DNA of 64,000 nucleotides, from NCBI GenBank assembly GCA_023460395.1, contig JAEWQB010000006.1, forward strand, positions 27,801-91,800, read 5' to 3'. Shown piece by piece: positions 49,996-59,963 of the stretch (positions are counted from its first letter, which is position 1; every line of letters starts with the position of its first letter). Both the position numbers and the translations under genes were made by a program. The stretch is from Pseudomonadota bacterium. Its GTDB lineage: Bacteria; Desulfobacterota; Desulfovibrionia; Desulfovibrionales; Desulfovibrionaceae. The notes under the pieces were generated by a model. It was not told the origin of the DNA. It was given only the letters and a program-made list of their open reading frames with translations, and did not search any database.

Positions 49996-52900
49996 CTAAA
50001 ACTCCAGCCCGGTACTGATGCCCCCTGAATACGAAAAACTGTGGGAACGAAAAAGCTCTGTCCCAACCTCCACTTGTGCAAAAAAGCCGCTGGCGAGCGT
50101 TGCCCGTAAGCTGGTTTGCGCCAGCATAGCATCGCTTCCGGGAATATGTGACTGGCTTTCAAAGCCTGTAGCATACCCTTTAAAATTGGCAGTACTGCGA
50201 AATGTGCCGTCAAGCCAGTCATGCCGCCAACCTACAAGCGTGTCCCACGAAAACGTCGTACCGTTCTCCCGCGCGCGAGAAAACTTCGCGTGTGCGCCGA
50301 ACACTGAAGAAAGGCTGTCGTAGGTGGCAGCATCCAGCGTAAGAGCTGACGCACCGGAGCCACCCTCTGTGAATTCCGGTCTGGAACTCAGGCTATACTC
50401 AAGCCATGCCAGCGGGCCAGCGCTCACGCCTCCCCAAGTGGGCGACCAGTCCCAGTCCTTGCCGCCGCCAGCCAGCAAATCCGCAGTAAACCCGGTCCAG
50501 CTGCTATCGTGGTTATTCCGGTAGCCATTAAAACTGACCTTACGCTTCATGCTTACGTCTTCAAAACCAGCGCGGGCCATGCCCATAACGTACCCCCCAT
50601 CCCATCGGTACGGTTTAAAGCGAGCGTGCCCCCCCACAGAGGCGGCGCGAGTTTCGGCTTTGGCCTCGCCCGCATAGTGTACGTCTGTGTGACGGCTGGA
50701 AAGCGCCACATCAAACCCTGCGGTCAGACCGCTGCTCCATTGACGCTCAATGCCGAGGGCCACCCCTGTGCCGGATGAAGCGAAGCCCGCGGAGCCGCCG
50801 TTAGCATGCATGCCGTTATAGCCGCCGAAGGGGAGTGCCCAAGCCTGCCAACTGGAGGACGCGTCTTCTCTGGGCATCTCTATGCCAGATGCTCCCGCCT
50901 TTGGAAAAGTATCCGTCCAAAAGCGCTTCACGAGAAAGAGGTTGAGTTGCCGCTGCGCGTCTAACCCTGCCCGCGCCACGGCATCGTAGCTACTGGGGCT
51001 TAGTTGCTCCATTGCGGGAGCAATCTCGCTCCCGGAAGCATCGGTCCAGTCCAGCGCCTGAAACAGATTCTGCATGTCGCCCGTTGCCCCTCCGGCTACC
51101 ACATACAAGGCATCGCCAACATTGGCGGTAGTGGCGCTGTCGGAGTAACGGCTGTAGACATTACCCACACGTTGCTGCCGCAGTACAGCCGTCCCAGTGC
51201 CATCACTTGAAACAACGGCAAAATGCAGAGTGGGGGAAAGAGAGATCACGTCAACGCTGTCGAAAGCGCCACTGGAGCTTGCCGCCTGCACGCTGTCTAC
51301 AGCTATTGCGTACCCGTCTGAATAAAATCCTGCTGAGGGAGAAAAACGCAACGCGCCGTTAAGGCTTGCGCTGGTTGCGCTGAGGACGGAATACTGATTA
51401 TCGGCGGTAATGCCGATGCGCAGTGTACCATCCGCGTTTTGTGTATAGGAATTCACGGTGAGCGTCAGGCCGCGATAGCCGGGAGTCACCGTGCCGGAAT
51501 TGACAACACGCGTCTGTATTTCACCATCACCCAGCAGAGTGCCCCCCTGACGCACAAGTACGTCGCTGTTTTGCAGTGTGCCGCCAGAGCCGTCTGCCCG
51601 TCTGCTCACGGCAAGAGCACCCCCTTCTATCACGGTGGCCCCATGGTAGCCATTCGTGCCGCTGAGTACCAGTATGCCCTCACCGGCTTTACGCAGGCCC
51701 ACATTCGCATCCCGCAGAGCGGTGGCGTCCTCCCCGACCAGAAAATTGACATGGTGATACGCAGAATCGTCCCACCGACGTTGCACGATGTCGTTGCTGA
51801 ATTCTGAGAAATAGCCAAGGGTATCAAATGTTTCCAAAGCTTGATTTCCGAGGCCAAGCTCTGGCAGCGTGACTACATCATCTGCTGTCATACGGTTGGC
51901 GTCCAAACGGGCGATACCGCGTACCGCCTTGCCCGCATCCAGCAAGCCTTGTCCAAAGACTTCTTCTCTGGACAAAAATTGAAGACGACTCTGCCCCTGA
52001 TCGACCAAGTCTTTCAATATTTCTTTCAATTGGTATTGCGATGCATAGGCATCTTCAATCCATTGCCTGATCGTTGCATCAGTGGGCACGGGAACAGCGT
52101 TACCCACAATAGTAACAACGACATTGTCAATAAAACCATCGTCATCAAGGCTATATTGCACAAGATGCGTCGGTGCGACAAAGGTGTTATCAGCCGTTGT
52201 CAGCACGGCGTCCGCCAGTTGCTTGCCCGTCATCCATGGAAAAGCCTGCTGCACCAGCCCCAAGGTGCCGCTCACATAAGGCGCAGCCATACTGGTGCCG
52301 CTCATCCGCACATAGTCATCAGTGGCAGCATTGAGAGAATTGATGTCACTGCCCGGCGCGGACACGCTCCAAAGCGCGGCTTTGAGCCCCAGATTGCTGA
52401 ACCAACTGACTCCGGTAGGGCTGACTGTGCGTGTACCGTCAGCCGCTGTTGTAATATTGCCGATATCCAGAGAAATCACGCTGAGCCATGCTGTCAGATC
52501 AGGGAGATAGCGCGGCAGGGAACCTTCCAAGCAAGGGGCCATGAGCGTATCATTTCCGGCCGCAAAGACGACAACCTTGTTATAATCAACGGCAAGCGAG
52601 GCCAACTGCCTCTGAACAGTCAAGTTTTCATCATTTGCTATAAAACTCTGGATCACTGGCGGTGAGTCCATTGACACCTCAAGGATCGGAAAAAAGCTGA
52701 CGCCCCAGCTATTGTTGATGACGCGGGCGTCAGGATGCGCGGCAAACAGGCTTACAATATCGGGTGGAGTAAGCCCGTAAGTCGATCCTTCTTCGTGACC
52801 AAGCATGGCCGCAGAAATCAGATCCGCATCAAAGGCCACGCCGTGCATGCCCACGCCGTTGCGCGAAGCCGCCATAATGCCCGCCACATGACTGCCATGC

Positions 52901-53235
52901 ATATCGTAATCCCAATTGGGCACGTAAGGTAGACCGGTAAAATCGTCAATGGACATGGCCACAGTGCCAACCTTGCCGGCAAGCTCTGGCAGGCTGGTGC
53001 GCACAGGGGAATCGATGACCCCCAGTGTTATGCCTGCGCCAGTATATCCTAGAGAATAGACATCCGCTGCGTGAATAAAATCCAGGCCTGTACTATTCCA
53101 GTATTCCTGAGTTTCAAAGCTGTCAGCTCTGGCTGAGCTTACCTGAAAGGGTGTACAAAAAATCGGCAGTAAAAGGACTAGCAACTGCAATGGGGTAAAA
53201 AAATAATGCGAAAACCGACTCAATAAAAAAGACAT
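49996..53235 (-). CDS. Subtilisin-type (S8) serine protease autotransporter
   Basis: 1079 residues from the ATG at 53235, which has a GAGGGGGAAG site; a TTG start at 53247 is the alternative. After a long signal peptide (to about residue 37) the S8 domain shows the triad D75 (LGVIDSPV), H113 (DMHGSHVAGI) and S315 (SGTSMAAPYVSG). A passenger with an autotransporter-associated repeat (GTNGYHGATVIEGGAL, then GGTLLGDGEIQT) follows. The last 280 residues form the autotransporter beta-barrel (from SWQAWALPFGGYNG) ending in aromatic F (STGLEF). It should be displayed or released at the cell surface as a protease. Confidence 0.94.
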   Translation of the reverse strand: MSFLLSRFSHYFFTPLQLLVLLLPIFCTPFQVSSARADSFETQEYWNSTGLDFIHAADVYSLGYTGAGITLGVIDSPVRTSLPELAGKVGTVAMSIDDFTGLPYVPNWDYDMHGSHVAGIMAASRNGVGMHGVAFDADLISAAMLGHEEGSTYGLTPPDIVSLFAAHPDARVINNSWGVSFFPILEVSMDSPPVIQSFIANDENLTVQRQLASLAVDYNKVVVFAAGNDTLMAPCLEGSLPRYLPDLTAWLSVISLDIGNITTAADGTRTVSPTGVSWFSNLGLKAALWSVSAPGSDINSLNAATDDYVRMSGTSMAAPYVSGTLGLVQQAFPWMTGKQLADAVLTTADNTFVAPTHLVQYSLDDDGFIDNVVVTIVGNAVPVPTDATIRQWIEDAYASQYQLKEILKDLVDQGQSRLQFLSREEVFGQGLLDAGKAVRGIARLDANRMTADDVVTLPELGLGNQALETFDTLGYFSEFSNDIVQRRWDDSAYHHVNFLVGEDATALRDANVGLRKAGEGILVLSGTNGYHGATVIEGGALAVSRRADGSGGTLQNSDVLVRQGGTLLGDGEIQTRVVNSGTVTPGYRGLTLTVNSYTQNADGTLRIGITADNQYSVLSATSASLNGALRFSPSAGFYSDGYAIAVDSVQAASSSGAFDSVDVISLSPTLHFAVVSSDGTGTAVLRQQRVGNVYSRYSDSATTANVGDALYVVAGGATGDMQNLFQALDWTDASGSEIAPAMEQLSPSSYDAVARAGLDAQRQLNLFLVKRFWTDTFPKAGASGIEMPREDASSSWQAWALPFGGYNGMHANGGSAGFASSGTGVALGIERQWSSGLTAGFDVALSSRHTDVHYAGEAKAETRAASVGGHARFKPYRWDGGYVMGMARAGFEDVSMKRKVSFNGYRNNHDSSWTGFTADLLAGGGKDWDWSPTWGGVSAGPLAWLEYSLSSRPEFTEGGSGASALTLDAATYDSLSSVFGAHAKFSRARENGTTFSWDTLVGWRHDWLDGTFRSTANFKGYATGFESQSHIPGSDAMLAQTSLRATLASGFFAQVEVGTELFRSHSFSYSGGISTGLEF

Positions 53236-53348
53236 CTTCCCCCTCAACGCGCTTTATTCTACGCTCAAACAAATTGTGTGGAACAAGGCGCCACTCCGTG
53301 CCCCTCATGCTCTCGTGATCGATCACACCAGATGGCGAACTAGCCCCT

Positions 53349-53630
53349 TTACCCTGCCATGTGCTTTTTTTCGTAGTCCGCGAGCCAACGCTCCGGGCAA
53401 TCCAGTGCCTTTTCCATGGCGGCGACAAGCGTGCCTGCGGGAATCCTCAATCCTTTCGCTAACAAAATCAACGTTTCCACCCGAATACCGGACTGCCCTT
53501 TTTCAAACCGGCGCAACCATGCATAGTCAACACCGGCATCCTTGGCGAGCGCATACCGGCTCATTCCCATCCGCTCACGCAGAGACGTGACCACGTACCC
53601 CATGATCATTTTTGTTTTATCGTTGCTCAT
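53349..53630 (-). CDS. XRE-type helix-turn-helix regulator
   Basis: About 93 residues. The helix-turn-helix LRERMGMSRYALAKDAGVDYAWLRRFEKGQSGI lies near residues 18-50, followed by ETLILLAKGLRIPAGTLV as in XRE/Cro regulators. The start is uncertain (53630, or a GTG at 53645); neither has a strong ribosome site. It lies 114 bases upstream of the protease autotransporter on the same strand, so it may control it or itself. Confidence 0.82.
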   Translation of the reverse strand: MSNDKTKMIMGYVVTSLRERMGMSRYALAKDAGVDYAWLRRFEKGQSGIRVETLILLAKGLRIPAGTLVAAMEKALDCPERWLADYEKKHMAG

Positions 53631-53668
53631 CAGGCCATTAAGCACAAACGCTAAGGCTTGAATAAGAG

Positions 53669-53684
53669 ACTATGGTCCTATAGT
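53669..53684. promoter_or_regulatory. Palindromic operator-like site upstream of the XRE gene
   Basis: ACTAT and ATAGT flank a 6-base spacer. The site lies 39 bases before the XRE start, where an autoregulatory operator would be expected. Confidence 0.5.
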
Positions 53685-54261
53685 GTGGATACAATGAACG
53701 CACAGAGGACAGTAAGGAGCCATATGACGGCCACCCGTCAAGCAGACAACGCAACCACAACGCGAGCTGCTGGTCGTCATTCCGCACACCTATCCTCCGC
53801 CCGCCAGCTCCATTCAGGAGACGCGGGGTGCCGTCTCAGTTACACCAAGGCATGCTCTACTCAACTGGGAGTACAGAACACCACGGCAATGCTTGTCATT
53901 CCCTTGTGCCCCCCTTCCCGGCAACTGCTGCCGGGACGGCACAATGCGCAGCAGGCCCGGCTTCCGTCAAGCCCTGTCGAATCCTTTGTCACCTCCCGTA
54001 CCTGCCTGCTGGAGATCTTTTCAGCTACACCGGGAAGCCTCCCGATACCGGGAATTTTCCGGCACAGCGCTGAACACGCGCAACTCCGTTGCGCAATCCG
54101 TCCCGCGACACCTGCCCCGCAGAGTGCTTGCACCTCGCCGGATCGCGTTCCCGGAAGAGCAACATGCCCCAACCTCGAAGCCCCTGTCCGGCATATCGCC
54201 GGGCAGGGGCTTCCTCCCACAAGGGAACAAAACAACCGTTACGCGTTTTCAACGCCTGCGC
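53685..54261. other. Non-coding region with one strong hairpin
   Basis: Open frames here lack ribosome sites and family features. The clear structure is a long hairpin at 54177-54213 (GAAGCCCCTG arm with CAGGGGCTTC, inner CCGGC/GCCGG), about 50 bases after the chemotaxis receptor stop codon. It is probably that gene's terminator, although a T run is missing. Confidence 0.5.
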
Positions 54262-56283
54262 TTACGATTGCTTTAACTGCTCCACAATAGCGTTCAATTC
54301 TCCCGCCATTTTGGTGAGTTGGTCGATAGCCCGCGCCGATTCCTCCATGCTCTGCGACGTTTCATCGGAGATAGTGGAAACCTCATCAACCGCGCGGTTT
54401 ATCTGCTCGGATGCGGCGGACTGCTCTTCAGCCGCAGTGGCAATGGACTGCGCCTGCGCCGCGTTGGCCTCCGCATAGGTAAGGATATTGCGCAACACTT
54501 CGCCAGAATCATGCGCCAGCGTGGTGGTTTCTTCCACGGCAGACGAGGCGGTGTCCATGGAGCCTATGCTTTTGCGCGATGCGACTTGAATGGCGGCAAT
54601 TTTTTCGCCCACCTCTTTCGTCGCGCCGATAGTTTTTTCAGCCAGCTTGCGCACTTCGTCAGCGACCACAGCAAATCCGCGCCCGGCTTCGCCCGCGCGG
54701 GCAGCCTCAATGGCGGCGTTCAGAGCCAGCAAGTTGGTCTGGTCCGCAATGTCGTTGATAACGTCCATAACCGCGCCGATGCTCTGCGCCTGATTCCCCA
54801 ATGCCGCCAGATCTTCTTTCATCACCTGCGTCTGCGCCTGCACATGATTGACGGAAGACACAACCTGCCGGACCAAATCGGCCCCGCGCCCGGCTTCCTT
54901 CTGCGTATCCACTGCATTGCTGGCGGCAACTCCCGCATTGCGGGCGACCTCCACCACCGAAGCATTCATCTGCTCCATGCTGGTGGCGGTTTCAGCCATG
55001 CGTTCCCGCTGCACAGAAGCGGCCTGCGCGATTTGATCTGCCTGCGCCGCCAGCTCTTCCGTGCCGGATGCGATACGCGTTACCACGCCCTCAATTTGCG
55101 AAGTGGCTTGCAAAATACCCCGTTGCGTAGCCAGTTCGGCATCCTTCCGGGCCTGCTCGGCCTCGCTTACTGCCTGCCGGGCACGCTCAGCCTCGTTCAT
55201 GGCCTGCTGTTCCTTGTTCTCCGCCTCCATGATGGTTTCCTTCAGCCGTCCCACCATCACGCGCAGCGCATTCACCAGCGCGCCAACTTCATCTTTGCGG
55301 TTCACAGTAATGGTTTCGTCCAAATTGCCTTCGGAAACAGAGGTGGCAAACGCCACCGTCTTGAGCAACGGAGCAAAAACCAAACGCGAAACAAACATAT
55401 AGATAACAAGCAGAGAAACAATCAGAGATCCACCCGCAAGGGCTATACTCACATACAGCGCCTCGTTAGAGTCTCGGCGGATGACGGCCTCGTCCTCGTA
55501 AGTCCAGACCTTCCAGCCCAGCCCGTCGATAACGTACAAGCTTCCCGCATAGCGTTTGCCCGCGTGCGTGAAGGCGGTGAGCACGTTTGTCTTTTCCTTC
55601 CGGTACGGCGAAAATCCGGGAATGGCCTCCCACAGGCTTTTCCCTATGTATTCAAGATTCCGCGCCGCCATGACATACCCATCCCCACGCGTGAGGATAA
55701 TGTTATCAAAGTCGAACATGCTGTTCGTGAATTCAGTAATCTCAGTCAGGCGCAGGTTCAGACAAAGCGCCCCCATCACGGTATTCCCTTGCAGAACGGG
55801 CACCCCCACCGCCATAACCGTATCGCCAATGGACGATGTGTATGGCGTGGTGACAACATGCGTTTCCCCGGCAAAAACGCGCTTATACCATTCTCTGCCA
55901 AGCGCTTTCGCATTAAAATTAGGAATTTGCCGTGTGTCCGTGAAGCTTCTTCCGTCTTCATACGTATAATACGCTTCTTTTACCCCCGCCTGCTCAATAA
56001 CATTCTTCACTATGGCATACCGGTAGGCCATAGATTCCGGGTCTTGTGAGGAGAAGTTGGCAGCCAGCATCTTTGCCGCAAGCTCAAGCTCGCTGAAATA
56101 CACATTGGTCTTTTCGGAAATGCCCTTGCCCACACCACGCCCCATGGTTTGCAGTTTTTCCAACTGCGCGTCGGTCGAAGAGCTTTTGAAACGCTGGTAC
56201 GAAGTGGTCGTAATCGCCACGACAATGACAGTAAAAAAAGCAAAGACACTCAGCACAATCTTGTTCTTTGCGCTAATAGACAT
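54262..56283 (-). CDS. Methyl-accepting chemotaxis protein with dCache-type sensor
   Basis: 673 residues from the ATG at 56283 (GGGAGG upstream). TM1 (about 8-28) and TM2 (about 275-300) bracket a 245-residue periplasmic dCache-type domain (TYEDGRSFTDTR, then REWYKRVFAGETHVVTTPY). A HAMP domain follows, then a cytoplasmic coiled coil with the conserved hairpin tip (AGEAGRGFAVVADEVR) near residue 540. It relays ligand binding to CheA. The ligand, perhaps an amino or organic acid by family, is unknown. No CheR-docking pentapeptide is seen at the end. Confidence 0.95.
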   Translation of the reverse strand: MSISAKNKIVLSVFAFFTVIVVAITTTSYQRFKSSSTDAQLEKLQTMGRGVGKGISEKTNVYFSELELAAKMLAANFSSQDPESMAYRYAIVKNVIEQAGVKEAYYTYEDGRSFTDTRQIPNFNAKALGREWYKRVFAGETHVVTTPYTSSIGDTVMAVGVPVLQGNTVMGALCLNLRLTEITEFTNSMFDFDNIILTRGDGYVMAARNLEYIGKSLWEAIPGFSPYRKEKTNVLTAFTHAGKRYAGSLYVIDGLGWKVWTYEDEAVIRRDSNEALYVSIALAGGSLIVSLLVIYMFVSRLVFAPLLKTVAFATSVSEGNLDETITVNRKDEVGALVNALRVMVGRLKETIMEAENKEQQAMNEAERARQAVSEAEQARKDAELATQRGILQATSQIEGVVTRIASGTEELAAQADQIAQAASVQRERMAETATSMEQMNASVVEVARNAGVAASNAVDTQKEAGRGADLVRQVVSSVNHVQAQTQVMKEDLAALGNQAQSIGAVMDVINDIADQTNLLALNAAIEAARAGEAGRGFAVVADEVRKLAEKTIGATKEVGEKIAAIQVASRKSIGSMDTASSAVEETTTLAHDSGEVLRNILTYAEANAAQAQSIATAAEEQSAASEQINRAVDEVSTISDETSQSMEESARAIDQLTKMAGELNAIVEQLKQS

Positions 56284-56999
56284 CGCAATGCCTCCCAATC
56301 CAGTTCCCGAACACAGTTACATTTCCTCCCGCAAAACAGAGCAGTTCATGCCTTTTGCCTGTCAAAAACCGGGAGCGCCCCCACCTCTCACACAAAAACA
56401 CAGGGCAGGCGCAACTGCGCCATACACACCAATATTTCCTGTGTTTCTGCTATCCATGGGAACAATTCCCATTCCAATGTACTCCGCCGCAGAGCAAGGC
56501 TGGCTGCATACATTGTTTCTTCACGCATACCGGACGCAGCACTCTCATTATTGCACGTGCGACATCATGTATAATTTGTTAGCACAAAATAAAATGCGTG
56601 CAGCTATGACACGCAAGGAGTGGTATTTTTATGAACGCTCCATAGCGTCAACACAAAGCATTCCTCCTGTTGTTTGTATACTGCATAACTCAAGTAATGC
56701 GCAATGTACTATGCATTCTTTTTTATGCTGTGTAAAACCGCACACCATATGTTGCAAAAACACAACATCATACACGCGTCAGATATTTCCACGCATAAAA
56801 ATAGACGCGGGCAACTATGTCCCGCACGAGCAGCACATGGAATAGCCTCCCGCGTCCCGCAGGTGGTAAAACACAAACACGCCGGGGCATGAAGGAAATA
56901 AGGGGGGAGAGGGGATATTATCCGCACGCAGCCCGGCACGCCGGGCTTGCGGACGGATAAAAAAGGCATTGAACCGCGCCGCTACGGACGCGGCAGGAG
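56284..56999. other. Intergenic region of about 700 bases
   Basis: No coding region is supported; open frames on both strands have poor composition and no ribosome sites. The left part must hold the chemotaxis-receptor promoter. At 56930-56947 AGCCCGGC/GCCGGGCT forms a tight hairpin shortly after the TauE gene stop and may terminate it. Confidence 0.5.
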
Positions 57000-57728
57000 C
57001 TACCAATTTCGGTAGATAAGCAGAAGAGCACTCAGCGCGGAAAGCAGAAAAACAGCCGGGCGGGTATAGCCCGCATCAAACCGGGAAGAAACTCGCGTGG
57101 AAATGGCAAACCCCACCAGCACAGCGGGAGCCAGCGCCATAGCAAGCCCTGCCTCGCGCAGACCTATCTTGCCGACAAAGACCAGCGCGATAATGGCCAT
57201 GATGATGGAGAAAAACCCCACGCACGCCAGTGTGCCCCGCAAGCGTGGTCCCGGTTCATTCTGCAATGCCAGCGCCAGAGGGGGTAATCCCACTCCGCTA
57301 ATGGTGCCCATGAAACCACCCACGGTTCCTGCGGAAAAAAGAACAGCGCGGGTGGCAGGCAACCGAATACCCAGCAGGCTCATACCCACCGCGAGCAAAA
57401 TAAGCCCACCGAGCAGAAACGAGGTTTCCCGCTGCGGCAGACTGCTCACCAGCGCAGCCGCCACCATCGTGCCCAGTAAATAGCCGCCGAGGGAGCGCTT
57501 CACCCCGTCCACATTCACGTCGTGGCGACCATTATACGCCATCGTGGAGGTAATGACCAAAACAAGCAGCACAACGGGGCCGGGTAAAAATACGGGCGCG
57601 ATCAAATTAAGCAACGGCCCAATAAGCAACGCCAGCCCAAAGCCTACCACGCCTTGCGCGAACGCCCCCAACACCACCACACCAAATGCCAGCGCAAATT
57701 CCACAACAGAAAGATCAAACACAAACAT
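57000..57728 (-). CDS. TauE/SafE (TSUP) family membrane permease
   Basis: 242 residues from the ATG at 57728 (GAGAG upstream); the frame to 57797 is less likely. It has about eight hydrophobic segments with the TSUP repeat motifs GAFAQGVVGFGLALLIGPLL near the N-terminus and GTVGGFMGTISGVGLPPLAL near residue 130. These permeases export or import sulfite, sulfonates or other sulfur-containing organic anions. Substrate is not deducible here. Confidence 0.9.
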   Translation of the reverse strand: MFVFDLSVVEFALAFGVVVLGAFAQGVVGFGLALLIGPLLNLIAPVFLPGPVVLLVLVITSTMAYNGRHDVNVDGVKRSLGGYLLGTMVAAALVSSLPQRETSFLLGGLILLAVGMSLLGIRLPATRAVLFSAGTVGGFMGTISGVGLPPLALALQNEPGPRLRGTLACVGFFSIIMAIIALVFVGKIGLREAGLAMALAPAVLVGFAISTRVSSRFDAGYTRPAVFLLSALSALLLIYRNW

Positions 57729-57835
57729 GACCAGTAACTCTCTTTGTAAGCACTCGCGGGTACCGCGTTGCAATTCCGGGCAATAGACGCAGCACATACC
57801 CGCGGGGTACCTGCACTGTCAATGCCACGCGCGAG

Positions 57836-58741
57836 CTACCATACCATGAGGCTGGCCTGTTTGCGCAGAATGGACAGGCTGAATACCTCTGGGCAGGCAC
57901 GGCCCGCCGCGCCGCAGCAGACGTGCAACGGAAGCAGGTGCTCTTCTCGCGGGTGGCAATACCGCGCATGCGGGGCCTGTTCCCAGTGGATGAGCCGCTC
58001 TTCCCGTTCAGGCTGCTGTAAGGATGTGTCTGTGCAAGTATCCGTCAGCCAGCCTTGGAAGGCCGCGTTCATTGCCAGCGTTTCCGCTGTATCCGGCTGG
58101 AAAAACGCCCGCATATTGTGGAAGGAGAATCCAGAGCCGATTATCAGCAGACCTCCGCGTTCTCCGCTCCCACCCCCGGAGGGAGTGCCCGTAGAGGTGT
58201 CTGGCGCAGCGGGAAAACCGCCCATGGCGGCAATATCCTCGCACCGCAAGCCCGCAAGTGCCGCGCCCATCCGCAGATGAGTACGCGCATCCAGCCCCCG
58301 CACCAAAGAAAGCTGCACACAGGGGATATTCGCCTGCGGAAACATAATTTTTAACGGTACAAACATGCCATGGTCAAACCCGCGTTCCGCGTCCAGCGTG
58401 GCGGGAACCCCGGCCTCCCCCAGCCTGTTCCGCACGGCGCGGGCCAATGCGGGCAAGCCCGGAGCGGGATATTCTATGGCGTAGGATTCTTCGGGAAAAT
58501 CGTAATAGTCATACAGCAGCGCGGGGTGTTCCCCCGCTGTGAGCGTGGGGAGCGGTGCTTCCCAATGTGCGCTGATGAGCAAAATAGCGGCAGGGGTTGG
58601 CAGACTGCCCGCTATCTTCCGCAAAACGTCCACCATCTCCACATGGTCCGCATCGCCCAGAAGGGGCATTGGCCCCGCCCCGTGCGACAAGTACAATACG
58701 CGCGTGCGCGCTTCCTCCGGCAAGGCATCTACAGTCGACAT
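57836..58741 (-). CDS. Class III extradiol dioxygenase, DODA/YgiD type
   Basis: A 301-residue protein with the LigB-superfamily metal ligands in LYLSHGAGPM (His, about 20), ILLISAHWEAP (His, about 58) and GFDHGMFVPL (about 121-130), and a late motif GSGFSFHNM. Homologues (4,5-DOPA dioxygenase extradiol) open catechol rings with O2; in an anaerobe the physiological role is unclear. A Gly/Ser-rich insert lies at about 180-197. GGGAGAA precedes the ATG. Confidence 0.88.
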   Translation of the reverse strand: MSTVDALPEEARTRVLYLSHGAGPMPLLGDADHVEMVDVLRKIAGSLPTPAAILLISAHWEAPLPTLTAGEHPALLYDYYDFPEESYAIEYPAPGLPALARAVRNRLGEAGVPATLDAERGFDHGMFVPLKIMFPQANIPCVQLSLVRGLDARTHLRMGAALAGLRCEDIAAMGGFPAAPDTSTGTPSGGGSGERGGLLIIGSGFSFHNMRAFFQPDTAETLAMNAAFQGWLTDTCTDTSLQQPEREERLIHWEQAPHARYCHPREEHLLPLHVCCGAAGRACPEVFSLSILRKQASLMVW

Positions 58742-58853
58742 AGGCGTTCTCCCTGTATGGATGTGGAAAGGTTACGAAAAAATACACATACGGCACAACG
58801 TCCACTCCAGACAGCACGCTCCCTCTGCTCAGTATCTCCTTCCCCGGCGGGTG

Positions 58854-59963
58854 TTACGCATCGGGCGTATCCCGCACGGCCTGCTCCGCCAATTCCAACG
58901 CTTTTTCCCGTAGCGCCGCCCCCCGTTCCAATCCATCGATAAACCGCTGCGGAATACCGGCAAGCCCCACCTGTGCTCCGGCGAGCGCACCGGTAAGAAT
59001 GGCACGGGCCTGATTCTGTCCGCCCCCGTTCACGGCATTTAGCACCGCTGCCGCGAAATCATCCCGGAACCGGGCCGCCAAATAATAGGACGCCGGGAGC
59101 ATATGGTAAATAGCGCACGGCATGCCGTAAACCAACGACACCTTCCACGCCGGTTCTATACGGATATCAGGGTCCGCCGCGGCCCGTGCCATATAGCTGG
59201 GTGAAAGCAACGCGTCGGGTGAAGCAAAACGCCCCTCTCTGGGCGGGTCCGGTTCTCCCGGTTTGGGCGGTTGCAGATTACCGGACGTCACGGCATGGAA
59301 GGGCAATTCCCCCGTTTTTACCAGATGCATTAACGTATCGGAAAGTTCCCCATCCAGCGAATGCCCCCGCACCAACAGCGCGAGCACAGAGCACCATGCC
59401 ACGGTAAGGGACACCACCACGTCATCTGTCTGTGTGAGCACGGTGTTGGCACTCACCGCCGCCGCAAGGCGCGCGGGGCGCCCCGCATACCGCACGCCGA
59501 TGGCAAGCACCCGCTCCAGCGCCTCGGTAGTGTCCGCGTGTCCGCCAACCTGCCCCCACGGCTGCCCGTGCAGCACCCGCTTACGCCATACCTCGCGGAT
59601 GGACTGGCTTGTGTAGCCGCCGGGACCGCTCATGGGCAGGCCGTCTAGCAAAGGAAACAACTCCTCGTCCATTCGGCGGCAAAAGTCCGTTTCGTCATAT
59701 TCCCGCCGAGAGAGCAAGGAATCCACCATCAGCGTGAGGATATCCCCGGACTGCGAAAGCTGGCCCGCCTTCATTCCCGCATGGTAGCGACCGGGCATGG
59801 GGTCTGTGTAGCCGTCAATCCAATCCCCGTAGTCACGGCGCATCGCGGCGAGGTCGTAGTACCAATGCGGGCCAAGGCCCAGTGCATCGCCAATCCACGC
59901 GCCCATGAGCGCACCAGCGGCCCTGTCTTTCATAGCTGCGCCGGTCTGTTTTCCGTTTTCCAT
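58854..59963 (-). CDS. ADP-ribosylglycohydrolase family protein
   Basis: 369 residues from the ATG at 59963, supported by GGAGG five bases upstream. The family start DRAAGALMGAWIGDALGLGPHW and the metal-binding segments (GQLSQSGDILTLMVDSLL, then TQTDDVVVSL, and a late GGGQNQARAILTGALAGAQ) are visible. Some usual Asp ligands differ (SGD for TDDT, GGGQNQAR for GGDTDT), so catalysis may be altered. The protein would hydrolyse an ADP-ribose or related N-glycosidic bond. No ADP-ribosyltransferase partner is nearby. Confidence 0.85.
   Translation of the reverse strand: MENGKQTGAAMKDRAAGALMGAWIGDALGLGPHWYYDLAAMRRDYGDWIDGYTDPMPGRYHAGMKAGQLSQSGDILTLMVDSLLSRREYDETDFCRRMDEELFPLLDGLPMSGPGGYTSQSIREVWRKRVLHGQPWGQVGGHADTTEALERVLAIGVRYAGRPARLAAAVSANTVLTQTDDVVVSLTVAWCSVLALLVRGHSLDGELSDTLMHLVKTGELPFHAVTSGNLQPPKPGEPDPPREGRFASPDALLSPSYMARAAADPDIRIEPAWKVSLVYGMPCAIYHMLPASYYLAARFRDDFAAAVLNAVNGGGQNQARAILTGALAGAQVGLAGIPQRFIDGLERGAALREKALELAEQAVRDTPDA

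Noticed and set aside
53658..54290. A 210-codon open frame between the XRE and chemotaxis genes
   Set aside because: It has no ribosome site, an unlikely residue composition, and overlaps the end of the chemotaxis gene.
54319..56049. A 576-codon open frame antisense to the chemotaxis receptor
   Set aside because: It is a shadow of a strongly biased coding sequence; the opposite strand holds a textbook receptor.
56057..56845. A 262-codon open frame upstream of the chemotaxis receptor
   Set aside because: Its first part lies antisense to the receptor and the rest has random-looking composition.
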